Numbered from the stretch's first letter, positions 25,493 to 33,244 are shown. The stretch: DNA of 37,581 nt from Ectothiorhodospiraceae bacterium (GCA_003565775.1 PXAT01000100.1:1-37581), one strand, 5' to 3'. Program-made: numbers and translations. Notes: a model not told the origin generated them from the sequence alone.

Positions 25493-25758
25493 GACACATG
25501 AAACACATCGGTATCCTGCTGCTCCTGGCAATCGGCCCGTGCATCGCACAGGCGGCGGAAGAACGACAGCAGACGGAGGCAGAGGAACGGGAGCAATCCG
25601 AGGCCGAGGAACGGAGCACAGGCGATGCCGACTCGCGTGATACCGGCGAAGCTCGGGAACGCGGCGAGCGCGGCCCGGAACAACGGCCGCCGCGCCGGCC
25701 TCCCCCGGATTCGGATGCCGGCCAGGAAGGCGGCGTGCCGACGCCGCCTGCCAACTAG
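25489..25758 (+). CDS. Small exported protein with charged octapeptide repeats
   Basis: The 89-residue precursor has a clear signal peptide (IGILLLLAIGPCIAQA). The mature chain is very hydrophilic and shows an eight-residue period: EERQQTEA, EEREQSEA, EERSTGDA, DSRDTGEA, RERGERGP, then a Pro-rich tail (PPRRPPPDSD). No Cys remains after cleavage and no fold is expected; it is probably disordered. The family is not recognised. The ATG overlaps the stop of the GAF-PAS-GAF gene (ATGA), which supports it being real and co-expressed with the cyclic-di-GMP proteins. Confidence 0.7.
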   Translation: MRHMKHIGILLLLAIGPCIAQAAEERQQTEAEEREQSEAEERSTGDADSRDTGEARERGERGPEQRPPRRPPPDSDAGQEGGVPTPPAN

Positions 25759-26046
25759 TTGACAGATCAGGGCCGGGCAAGCCCTGCTTTACTCGCAGAT
25801 CGGCGTCGGATTCGGCGTTTTTCCGGGAGCAGAGCGCGCCGCACAGCGCTGTCACCGAGAGAGCTCGGCGAGCCTGCGGAGCGCGTACACCTTGAATCGC
25901 CGGCAATTCGCCCTCACCTATCCTTTTGGTGCAAAAACCGGCCAGCCCGGCTGACCGACTGATCCTCTACACTGACGATCAGGGAACTGCGTCACTTTTC
26001 GTACTCCCATGACCCCGATTCCCCATCACAACCAAGGAGTGGCTTC
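25759..26046. other. Intergenic region before the sugar dehydrogenase
   Basis: There is no gene here. Near the left end lies repeat copy H (25777-25820). The right end has the Shine-Dalgarno AAGGAG seven bases before the ATG at 26047. Nothing else is clear. Confidence 0.5.
25777..25820 (-). repeat. Dispersed intergenic repeat, copy H (diverged)
   Basis: On the minus strand the unit reads AACGCCGAATCCGACGCCGA, then TCTGCGAGTAAAGCAGGGCT. Aligned with copy C it keeps TCC-ACGC-G, TGCGA-TAAA and CAG-GCTT with no gaps. It lies just after the octapeptide-repeat gene. Confidence 0.6.
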
Positions 26047-27291
26047 ATGGCTAGTGTCCCAAGCTCCGTTCGTTCCTTCCGCTTCGGTCCGGCAGCTCCC
26101 GGTCTCGCTCTGGCCCTGTTCGCCGGTGGCCCGGCCATCGCCGATGTCTCGGTGGTGGATGAAGAAGTCCTGTCTTCCGTCGATAGCGAGGAAACCAGTT
26201 TCCGCGTGGTCAAGACCGTGGATGGTCTGGATTTCCCCTGGTCGGTGGACTGGCTGCCCGATGGCCGCATGCTGATTACCGAGCGTGGCGGCTACATCAA
26301 CCTGGTGGATGGTGACGATGTCACCCGGCTGGACAACGTGCCGGAGGTCCATGCCGACGACGAGCAGAAATCACCGCTGTTCGGTGGCAGCCAGGGCGGC
26401 ATGCTCGACGTCGTGGTGCATCCCGATTACGAGAACAACGGCTGGATCTACATCAGCTATTCCAGTCCGGGTGATCCGGACGCAGTGACCGACGATTCCG
26501 AGTACGGCTCGGCAACGGCAGTCGCCCGCGCCCGACTCAGCGAAGACGGTACCGCGCTCGAGGATCTGGAGACCCTTTACACGCAGACCCCGCTGCATAA
26601 TCCCGGACGGCATTACGCCGGACGCATGATTCTGCCCGGCGACGGCACGCTGTTCCTGTCCATCGGCGATCGGGGTCTGCGGTATCCGTCCCAGGATCTG
26701 ACCGACCCCACCGGCTCCATCATCCGGTTGCAGGAAGACGGTGGCGCGGTCGAGGACAACCCGTTTGTCGGCATGGCTCCGGGGAATCTGCGCCCCGAAA
26801 TCTGGTCCTTCGGCCATCGCAACAATCAGGGCATGGCACTGCATCCGGAGACCGGTGCACTCTGGGCCAGCGAACACGGCCCGTCCGGCGGCGACATGCT
26901 GCGGCAGGTCAATGCCGGCGAAAACCATGGCTGGCCGCAGGTGGCGTTTGCCGGGGATTACAGCACCGGCAACATGACCGGCATCGGCCATGAAGCGCCC
27001 GGCGTCGTGCCGCCGGTTTACTGGTGGGAGGAGTCACGGGCACCGTCCGGCCTGGCTTTCTACACCGGTGACGACGTCGCCGCATGGCAGGGCAATCTGT
27101 TCATGGGCTCGCTGTCACGCCAGCAGCTGCACCGCCTAGTGCTGGATGGCGACGAGGTCGTGCACGAGGAGGTGCTGCTGACCAACGATCTGGGGCGCAT
27201 CCGCGATGTCCGTCAGGGACCCGATGGCATGCTTTATCTGCTGACCGAAGATGGCGAGGACGGCCTGTACCGGATCGAACCGACCGACTGA
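26047..27291 (+). CDS. Exported PQQ-dependent aldose sugar dehydrogenase (YliI/GdhB family)
   Basis: This periplasmic enzyme oxidises aldoses with pyrroloquinoline quinone and passes electrons to the respiratory chain. The 414-residue precursor has a signal peptide (ALALFAGGPAIADV), followed by the six-bladed propeller of the soluble glucose dehydrogenase family: LDFPWSVDWLPDGRMLITERGG, GGMLDVVVHPDYENNGWIYISYS, HYAGRMILPGDGTLFLSIGDRG (catalytic His in HYAGR), EIWSFGHRNNQGMALHPETGALWASEHGPSGGD and SGLAFYTGDD. Such enzymes often have broad sugar range, so glucose should not be assumed. No pqq synthesis gene is in the window. AAGGAG lies seven bases before the ATG and a terminator follows. Confidence 0.92.
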   Translation: MASVPSSVRSFRFGPAAPGLALALFAGGPAIADVSVVDEEVLSSVDSEETSFRVVKTVDGLDFPWSVDWLPDGRMLITERGGYINLVDGDDVTRLDNVPEVHADDEQKSPLFGGSQGGMLDVVVHPDYENNGWIYISYSSPGDPDAVTDDSEYGSATAVARARLSEDGTALEDLETLYTQTPLHNPGRHYAGRMILPGDGTLFLSIGDRGLRYPSQDLTDPTGSIIRLQEDGGAVEDNPFVGMAPGNLRPEIWSFGHRNNQGMALHPETGALWASEHGPSGGDMLRQVNAGENHGWPQVAFAGDYSTGNMTGIGHEAPGVVPPVYWWEESRAPSGLAFYTGDDVAAWQGNLFMGSLSRQQLHRLVLDGDEVVHEEVLLTNDLGRIRDVRQGPDGMLYLLTEDGEDGLYRIEPTD

Positions 27292-27319
27292 GCAAGACGT
27301 TCCACGATCCGGAAACTGG

Positions 27320-27347
27320 CGGCCGCGTTCATCGCGGCCGTTTTTTT
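27320..27347 (+). terminator. Intrinsic terminator after the sugar dehydrogenase
   Basis: CGGCCGCG and CGCGGCCG form a perfect eight-bp stem around TTCAT, directly followed by seven T residues. It begins 28 bases after the sugar-dehydrogenase stop and separates it from the convergent ppk2. Confidence 0.95.
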
Positions 27348-27361
27348 GCCCGATCCGCGGG

Positions 27362-28135
27362 TCAGTCGAAGTGCGGGCGAACCAGCTTCGGCGACAGTCC
27401 TCCGGCCCGGATCAGTGCCTCACGCATGGCATTGACCACCGCGCGCAGTGCCACCAGTCGCGCATAGTGCTTGTTGTTGGAGGCGATCACGGTCCAGGGC
27501 GCGTGCCCGGTGTCCGTCTTCTCGAACATGTCCTCGGCCGCGGCGACGTAATCATCCCAGCGCTCGCGATTGCGCCAGTCCTCGTCGGTCAGTTTCCAGG
27601 ATTTGAACGGATCCTCGCGCCTGGCCTGGAAGCGACGCAGCTGCTCGTCAGGGTCGACGTGAAACCAGAGCTTCACCAGCACCACGCCATCATCAGCCAG
27701 GGTCTGCTCGAAGGCATTGATTTCGGCATAAGCCTCGCGCCAGCGCTTGGCTGGAACCAGTTCTTCGACCCGCTCCACCAGCACCCGACCGAACCAGGAG
27801 CGATCGAAGATCACCAGTTCGCCCGGCCCCGGCAAACGCGTCCAGAAGCGGTACAGATAATGCCGTGACTGTTCCCACGTCGCCGGTGCACCGATGGGAT
27901 AGACCTTGTAGCCGCGCGGATCGATGCGCTGGACCAGACGACGGATGGCACCGCCCTTGCCGGCCGCGTCCATGCCTTCCACATTCACCACGACTCGACC
28001 GCCACCACGCCGCATGCTCTGCTGCAGGGTCAGGAGATCCAGCTGCCAGGCTTTGAGCAGGGGCTTGTAATCCGCCTTGGACATTGCCCGCTCCTGATCC
28101 AGGTTCCGCAGTCGACCGGTGTTGCGCTTTGCCAC
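27362..28135 (-). CDS. ppk2: Polyphosphate kinase 2
   Basis: PPK2 transfers phosphate between polyphosphate and nucleotides, usually driving nucleotide phosphorylation. The 257-residue protein has Walker A VEGMDAAGKGGAIRRL, Walker B LVIFDRSWFGRVLVERV, the lid-region Arg-rich RRFQARREDPFKSWKLTDEDW and the C-terminal PWTVIASNNKHYARL. The GTG at 28135 is preferred because AAGGAG sits five bases before it; ATGs at 28084 and 28228 are in frame, and the latter would put a 5 x 9-bp tandem repeat inside the coding region. The subclass (AMP- or ADP-using) cannot be told safely. It is divergent from the phosphorylase gene. Confidence 0.93.
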   Translation of the reverse strand: MAKRNTGRLRNLDQERAMSKADYKPLLKAWQLDLLTLQQSMRRGGGRVVVNVEGMDAAGKGGAIRRLVQRIDPRGYKVYPIGAPATWEQSRHYLYRFWTRLPGPGELVIFDRSWFGRVLVERVEELVPAKRWREAYAEINAFEQTLADDGVVLVKLWFHVDPDEQLRRFQARREDPFKSWKLTDEDWRNRERWDDYVAAAEDMFEKTDTGHAPWTVIASNNKHYARLVALRAVVNAMREALIRAGGLSPKLVRPHFD

Positions 28136-28152
28136 GGTGTCTCCTTGCTCGG

Positions 28153-28197
28153 TTTGTCGGCTTTGTCGGCTTTGTCGGCTTTGTCGGCTTTGTCGGC
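28153..28197. repeat. Five perfect 9-bp tandem repeats in the ppk2 leader
   Basis: TTTGTCGGC is repeated five times without change (minus strand GCCGACAAA). The array begins seven bases upstream of the ppk2 Shine-Dalgarno and lies in the region shared with the divergent phosphorylase. Nine-base steps keep the frame but would alter promoter or leader spacing. Confidence 0.95.
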
Positions 28198-28310
28198 AAG
28201 CATGACGGACCGGCGGCGCGCCTGCCATCGTTCTGATCGGCCGGCATGGCCCCGGATTTGCATCGCCAAGGCACGGCTTTCACGACGCTCACCGACAAGA
28301 GGATGAAGCT

Positions 28311-29750
28311 TTGGCGCTGCGTAATCAGATCCAGTTGATCACCTATGCCAACCGTCTGGGACGCAATCTCGACGAGTTGTATCAGGCCCTGGAACAGATC
28401 GGTGATGCAATCGGCGGCGTGCCCCTGCTGCCGTTCTATCCGTCCAATGCGGATGCCGGCTTCTCGCCACTGACGCACAAGGAGGTGGACCCGCAGTTCG
28501 GCGACTGGTCGGACGTGGAACAGATCGCGCAACGCTACGACCTGTGCGTTGACCTGACGGTCAATCATATCGCCGACGAATCGGTGCCGTTCCGCGACTT
28601 TCTGGAGAACGGCTTTGCCTCGGAGTACGCCGATTTGTTCGTGCACGTGGATCAGATGGGCGAGATCACGTCCGATGATCTGGCCAAGATTCATATCCGC
28701 AAGGAGAAGGAACCGTTCCGCCAGGTGGAGTGCGCCAATGGCGACCGGAGTCGGGTCTGGTGCACCTTCACGGAACGGCAGATCGATCTGAACTGGCAGT
28801 CCGAGCAAACCTACGAATTGATGGAAGACTACATCCGCTTCCTCACGGAGCGCGGGGTGAAGCTGTTTCGTCTGGACGCGTTCGGCTACACCACCAAACG
28901 CATCGGGACAAGTTGCTTCCTGGTGGAACCGGACGTCTACAGCATGCTCGGCTGGGTCCGTGACAAGGCTGCCGAGCACGGCGCCGCAGTGCTGCCCGAG
29001 GTGCACGATCACAGCAGCTACCAGTACGCCATCGGCAAGCGCGACATGCACCCCTACGGCTTTGCGCTGCCGCCGCTGCTGCTGTATTCGCTACTCGACG
29101 CCACCAGTGTCCATCTCAAGCACTGGCTGCGGAACTGCCCGCTGAACATGATCACCGTGCTCGACACCCATGACGGCATCTGCATCCCGGATGTCGAGGG
29201 GGTGCTGCCCGAGAGTTGCATCTCGGCACTGATCGACAACATCTCGGCGCGCAGTGCCGATCCGATTCTGCGCCGATCGGCGGCCAATGTGCACAGCGTT
29301 GGTGCAATCTACCAGTTGACCTGCACCTTCTATGACGCCCTGATGCGCAGCGACGATGCCTACATCGCCGCCCGCGCCATCCAGTTCTTCACGCCCGGCA
29401 TTCCACAGGTCTATTACGTCGGCCTGCTTGCCGGCTGCAATGACGACGAACTGCTGGAGCAGACCGGCGAGGCGCGTGACATCAACCGTCACTTCTACGA
29501 TCTGCCGGAATTCGAAGACGCCCTGAAACAACCGGTGGTACAGCGGCTGCTGACCCTGATGCGCTTCCGCAACACCCACCCGGCCTTCGATGGCGACTTC
29601 GAGCTGAACTACTCCAATGACTTCTCGGTGGACATGGCCTGGCGCAACGGTGAGCACTACTGCCGACTGTTCGTCGACCTGAACTTCAAGACCGCCGATA
29701 TCGGCTACCACGATCCGGAGACCGGCGAACTGAAGCATTTCCGTTGCTGA
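28311..29750 (+). CDS. GH13 subfamily 18 glucoside phosphorylase (sucrose phosphorylase-like)
   Basis: These enzymes split an alpha-glucoside with phosphate to alpha-glucose 1-phosphate. The 479-residue protein matches sucrose phosphorylases: LLPFYPSNADAGFSPLTHKEVDPQFGDW, DLTVNHI, the nucleophile Asp in LFRLDAFGYTTK, the acid/base Glu in VLPEVHDH, TVLDTHDGI, and FFTPGIPQVYYVGLLAG. The segment after THDGI (CIPDVEGVLPE) is shorter than in Bifidobacterium sucrose phosphorylase, and this loop helps shape the acceptor site. The substrate may therefore be sucrose, glucosylglycerol or glucosylglycerate. The start is TTG at 28311, with AGAGG seven bases upstream; no ATG fits the frame. No signal peptide. 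Confidence 0.88.
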   Translation: MALRNQIQLITYANRLGRNLDELYQALEQIGDAIGGVPLLPFYPSNADAGFSPLTHKEVDPQFGDWSDVEQIAQRYDLCVDLTVNHIADESVPFRDFLENGFASEYADLFVHVDQMGEITSDDLAKIHIRKEKEPFRQVECANGDRSRVWCTFTERQIDLNWQSEQTYELMEDYIRFLTERGVKLFRLDAFGYTTKRIGTSCFLVEPDVYSMLGWVRDKAAEHGAAVLPEVHDHSSYQYAIGKRDMHPYGFALPPLLLYSLLDATSVHLKHWLRNCPLNMITVLDTHDGICIPDVEGVLPESCISALIDNISARSADPILRRSAANVHSVGAIYQLTCTFYDALMRSDDAYIAARAIQFFTPGIPQVYYVGLLAGCNDDELLEQTGEARDINRHFYDLPEFEDALKQPVVQRLLTLMRFRNTHPAFDGDFELNYSNDFSVDMAWRNGEHYCRLFVDLNFKTADIGYHDPETGELKHFRC

Positions 29751-29855
29751 GGCGCCGGCATTGCCGGGTGATTCCCGGTCGTGAAACGGGCTGGCATCGG
29801 TCCGGGCCCTGGCCTATGCTCCGCGGCTTGTGCCAGCAACCGAAGGACGCCGCCC

Positions 29856-30266
29856 ATGAGCGATGCCACCCGCGAACTCCTGCAGCAGTACTACAAGGCC
29901 TTCAACCTGACCGACATGGATACCTTCCTCGACCTGCTCACCGAGGACGTGGTGCACGATGTAAACCAGGGCGGACGTGAAATCGGGCGCGATGCGTTCG
30001 CTGCCTTCATGCAGCGGATGAACACCAGCTACAGCGAGGAAATCGCCGATCTGGTCATCCTGACCGAGCCGTCCGGAACCCGGGCCGCGGCCGAGTTCAC
30101 GGTCCTCGGCAAGTACCTGAAAACCGACGAAGGCCTGCCCGAAGCCAGGGGCCAGACCTATCGACTGCCGGCCGGCGCCTTCTTCGAAATTCGCGACGGC
30201 AAGGTGGCGCGCGTCAGCAATTTCTACAATATGGAAGACTGGCTGCGCCAGGTCGGCGGAGACTGA
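29856..30266 (+). CDS. NTF2/SnoaL-fold protein (ketosteroid-isomerase-related)
   Basis: The 136-residue cytoplasmic protein has the cone-shaped NTF2-like fold: TRELLQQYYKAFNLTDMDTFLDLLTEDVVHDVNQGGREIGRDAFAAFM, then GTRAAAEFTVLGKY and FFEIRDGKVARVSNFYNMEDWLRQVGG. Such proteins are enzymes or ligand carriers of varied substrate; none can be named here. GAAGGA lies eight bases before the ATG at 29856. Its stop is three bases before the next gene, so the two are co-transcribed. Confidence 0.85.
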   Translation: MSDATRELLQQYYKAFNLTDMDTFLDLLTEDVVHDVNQGGREIGRDAFAAFMQRMNTSYSEEIADLVILTEPSGTRAAAEFTVLGKYLKTDEGLPEARGQTYRLPAGAFFEIRDGKVARVSNFYNMEDWLRQVGGD

Positions 30267-30269
30267 GTC

Positions 30270-31556
30270 ATGGGTCGGCGCGGCAAATGTTCCTGGGCGG
30301 TCTTCGCCCTGCTGGTCCTGACCGCGGCGACTGTCCTCTCCGTGCTGGCGGCCAATGCCACGCCGAAAGCCTTCCGTCTGACACAATCGGTCAGCGTCGA
30401 TTACAGCGTCGATGACCCGCGGTTTCGGCAGACACTGGAACGGGGCCTGCAAGCCCCGATCCTCGATGGCAATCGGGCCGATATGCTGGAAAACGGCGAG
30501 GCGATTTATCCGGCAAAGCTGGATGCCATCGCCGCCGCCGAGACCAGCATCAGTTTCGAGGTCTACGAGTTCTGGGGGGAAACCGCCGGCGCGGAATTCG
30601 CCGAGGCATTGCGAGACGCCGCCGAGCGCGGCGTTACGGTACGGGTGTTGCTGGATTTTGTCGGCTCGACTGGCGCTGATGCCGATTCCCTGGCCGCGAT
30701 CGAGGATGCCGGTGGTCAGGTCGTCCGCTGGCGGCAACCATCCTGGTACCAGGCGGCCCGTTTCAACCACCGTACCCATCGCAAACTCCTGATCGTGGAT
30801 GGCCGGACCGGCTTCACCGGCGGCGCCAATATCGGCGACGACTGGCTTGGCAATCCGCAGAGCGGGGGCAAGCGCGACCTGCATTACCGGTTGGAAGGCC
30901 CGATCGTCGGCGCCCTGCAGGGCGCCTTCGCGGAACACTGGCTGAACGCCACCGGCGAATTACTGCATGGCGAGGCAATCTACCCGGCGCTCGAGCCGAT
31001 CGGGAATCTGGCCATGCAGGTGGTGGACAGCGCGCCCCGGGAAGGCCGCCACCGGATTCGCTGGATGCTGCTGTTTGCACTGGCGGCGGCGCAGGAGCGT
31101 GTCGATATCGGCACCGCGTATTTCTATCCGGACCGGGCCGTCCTGGACGCCCTCGAGGCGGCCGCGGAGCGTGGCGTCCGGGTGCGCATCCTGGTTCCAG
31201 GTGACAGTATCGACAAGGGCTTTGTCCGTCACGCTTCGGTCAACCAGTGGCAACCGCTGCTCGAGGCAGGTGTCGAAATCCACGAGTTCGAACCCACCAT
31301 GTACCACGCCAAGCTCCTGGTGGTGGACGACCGGTGGGTCAGCGTCGGCTCGGCGAACATGGACAACCGCTCCTTCCGCATCAACGACGAGGTCAACGTC
31401 AACGTGTTCGACGCCGACTTTGCGCGAGGCATACGCGAGACCCTGGACAGGGACCTGGATCAGGCGGCACGGTATGATCTCGAACGCTGGCAGGCGCGAG
31501 CCTGGCACAAGCGCCTGTTCGGCTGGATCAGCGTGACCCTGGGCAGTCATTTTTAG
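30270..31556 (+). CDS. Phospholipase D-family protein, ClsB-like cardiolipin synthase
   Basis: The 428-residue protein has an N-terminal membrane anchor or signal (AVFALLVLTAATVLSVLAANA) and two HxK(x)4D phospholipase D motifs, at His170 (THRKLLIVDGRTGFTGGANIGDDW) and His346 (YHAKLLVVDDRWVSVGSANMDNRSF). ClsB-type enzymes make cardiolipin from phosphatidylglycerol or similar lipids at the inner membrane. Both motifs are intact, so it should be active. GGAG lies eight bases before the ATG. The cluster NTF2-like, PLD, DUF6164-like, deacetylase-fold is closely spaced and probably one operon. The exact substrate is inferred. Confidence 0.87.
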   Translation: MGRRGKCSWAVFALLVLTAATVLSVLAANATPKAFRLTQSVSVDYSVDDPRFRQTLERGLQAPILDGNRADMLENGEAIYPAKLDAIAAAETSISFEVYEFWGETAGAEFAEALRDAAERGVTVRVLLDFVGSTGADADSLAAIEDAGGQVVRWRQPSWYQAARFNHRTHRKLLIVDGRTGFTGGANIGDDWLGNPQSGGKRDLHYRLEGPIVGALQGAFAEHWLNATGELLHGEAIYPALEPIGNLAMQVVDSAPREGRHRIRWMLLFALAAAQERVDIGTAYFYPDRAVLDALEAAAERGVRVRILVPGDSIDKGFVRHASVNQWQPLLEAGVEIHEFEPTMYHAKLLVVDDRWVSVGSANMDNRSFRINDEVNVNVFDADFARGIRETLDRDLDQAARYDLERWQARAWHKRLFGWISVTLGSHF

Positions 31557-31589
31557 TCCGACACCAAAGCCGCAGGAACGGGAACCCGC

Positions 31590-31955
31590 ATGGCGAAACT
31601 GCTGCTGAATCTCCGTGGTGTACCCGAGGACGAAGCCGATGATGTTCGCGGCTTTCTCCGCGAGCACGACATCGATTTCTACGAAACCGAAGCCAACCGC
31701 TGGGGCCTGACCGCCGGCGGTATCTGGCTGCGGCATGACGAGGACAAGCCGCGCGCCAAGGAATTGATGGCCGATTATCAGGCCCGCCGTTTCCATGAGG
31801 CGCGGGCGGAACACGACCGCCAGAAACGCGAGGGCACGGCACCGAGCACCTGGGATTTACTGCGCCAGGATCCGGCAAAATACCTGCTGTATCTCGCGCT
31901 CGTCGGCGTAATTGTCTATTTCTCGGTCATGCCGTTCATCAATCTGGCGCGATGA
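31590..31955 (+). CDS. DUF6164-like membrane-anchored protein
   Basis: The 121-residue protein starts MAKLLLNLRGVPEDEADDVR, followed by FLREHDIDFYETEANRWGLTAGGIWLRHDED, a small alpha-beta domain resembling the signal-transducing PII-type 'putative signal transducing' folds, then a charged helix (AKELMADYQARRFHEARAEHDRQKREG) and one C-terminal membrane helix (LLYLALVGVIVYFSVMPF). I take it for the DUF6164 family; no function is established. The last bases overlap the next start (ATGA). Confidence 0.8.
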   Translation: MAKLLLNLRGVPEDEADDVRGFLREHDIDFYETEANRWGLTAGGIWLRHDEDKPRAKELMADYQARRFHEARAEHDRQKREGTAPSTWDLLRQDPAKYLLYLALVGVIVYFSVMPFINLAR

Positions 31956-32947
31956 GACGGCGACGCCTTCTGCGGGGCATCGGATCCGCCGGCCTGTTGC
32001 TGGGACTGCCCGGCGCGCTCTGGAGTGGTGCCGGCAATCAGGAGAGCAAGACCGGACTGGTGCTGGATCGCCGGTTTCTCGATCACATGATCCGGCCGGA
32101 TCATCCGGAATCCCCTGATCGGCTGCGCGCCATGCGGGCGCTGTTCGAGGCGCGGGGGCTCCTCGGTGACTGCCGACGCATCACCCCCGCGGACCATCCG
32201 GGCGACAGCCTGTATGCCGTGCACGAGGAGAGGCATATCGAGCGTATCGCCGCCCGCTATCCCGGGACACATCCGGTGGCCCTGCTTGCCAGCGGCGGCG
32301 CCGTTGCCGCGGCCGAAGCCGTCATGGCGGGCGAGGTTCGGCACGCCTTCTGCGCGAGCCGCCCGCCCGGTCACCACGCGCAGAACACCGGCGAGGAAAA
32401 AGGCTTCTGCTACTACAACCATATCGCCATCGTCGCCCGCCATCTGCAGCGACAGCACGGCCTGAAGCGCATCCTGATCGCCGACTGGGATTACCATCAT
32501 GGCGACGCCACCGAGGCCATGTTCTACGACGACCCGAGCGTGCTGTTCTTCTCCACCCATGATGTCAGTGCCTATCCGGGCACCGGCCATGCATCACGCC
32601 GCGGCGAGGGTGACGGCGAAGGGTTCAACATCAATGTGCCGTTGGTATGCGAAGACGGTGACAGCGAGATCATGGCGGCCTTCGAGAACCGGATGCTGAC
32701 AGCGGCCGACGACTTCAAACCGGACTTCGTCCTGATTTCAGCGGGTTTCGACAGCCGCAAGGACGATCCGCTGGGCTGCTTCAAGGTCAGCGACAGCGGC
32801 TTCGCGGAGCTCACCGCGCTGATGCTGGACGTCGCCAGACGCCATTGCGACGGCCGGCTGCTGTCGATTCTGGAGGGGGGGTACAATCTGGACGGCAACG
32901 CCCGGGCCGCGGCAGCGCATCTGGAGACGTTGGTGGAGCACGCTTGA
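31952..32947 (+). CDS. Tat-exported histone-deacetylase-fold zinc amidohydrolase
   Basis: The 331-residue precursor has the arginase/HDAC fold. Active-site parts are present: RPDHPESPDRLRAM, SRPPGHHAQ (general-base His pair), GFCYYNHIAI, IADWDYHHGD (zinc Asp and His), FFSTHDVSAYPGTG, SAGFDSRKDDPLG (zinc Asp) and LEGGYNL. The N-terminus RRRRLLRG followed by a hydrophobic run and a small-residue site (GLPGALWSGAG) looks like a Tat signal, so the enzyme would act folded in the periplasm, which is unusual as most relatives are cytoplasmic. Substrates of the fold include acetylpolyamines. The ATG overlaps the previous stop. Confidence 0.87.
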   Translation: MRRRRLLRGIGSAGLLLGLPGALWSGAGNQESKTGLVLDRRFLDHMIRPDHPESPDRLRAMRALFEARGLLGDCRRITPADHPGDSLYAVHEERHIERIAARYPGTHPVALLASGGAVAAAEAVMAGEVRHAFCASRPPGHHAQNTGEEKGFCYYNHIAIVARHLQRQHGLKRILIADWDYHHGDATEAMFYDDPSVLFFSTHDVSAYPGTGHASRRGEGDGEGFNINVPLVCEDGDSEIMAAFENRMLTAADDFKPDFVLISAGFDSRKDDPLGCFKVSDSGFAELTALMLDVARRHCDGRLLSILEGGYNLDGNARAAAAHLETLVEHA

Positions 32948-33244
32948 GGGGGGTACCGAACGTACGCCTGGCTGAGGGCGAGGTGGCCTTCACGATTTCC
33001 GGAGCGCCCCGCGCCCGGCGCCCGAAGGACCCTCACGGTCGAACGAAGGGGGTGCGGAAAGACCTTCAAGGAAGGCACTATCACGAAGGACGCGAAGACC
33101 ACGAAGAGAGAAATCTTCTGCTCGTCTCGTGATCCTTCCTTCGCGTGCTTCGTGCTCTTCGTGGTGAATCTTTCTTTACAAGCGCCAGCGACCGACAACC
33201 CCCCACGGTCAAAGCGGCTGGGCGCAGGGCGCCGGGCGCCAGTC
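32948..33244. repeat. Intergenic CACGAAG-type repeats forming a large inverted repeat
   Basis: No gene lies here. The left arm (33082-33108) is three nine-base units (CACGAAGGA, CGCGAAGAC, CACGAAGAG); similar units occur on the opposite strand at 33137-33172. ACCACGAAGAG (33098-33108) pairs perfectly with 33155-33165. Outside these, GC-rich blocks GCGCCCGGCGCC (near 33010) and its relative near 33229-33240 also face each other. The whole region could fold into one long hairpin between convergent genes. Confidence 0.75.

Noticed and set aside
28153-28197. Possible CRISPR array
   Set aside because: The five units are nine bases long with no spacers, so this is a simple tandem repeat.
27693-29051. 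452-codon open frame on the minus strand
   Set aside because: It overlaps both ppk2 in another frame and the phosphorylase on the other strand, and crosses the 9-bp repeat as Pro-Thr-Lys repeats; both overlapped genes are secure.
33082-33172. Possible CRISPR remnant
   Set aside because: The short units face in both directions and have no regular spacers or cas genes.
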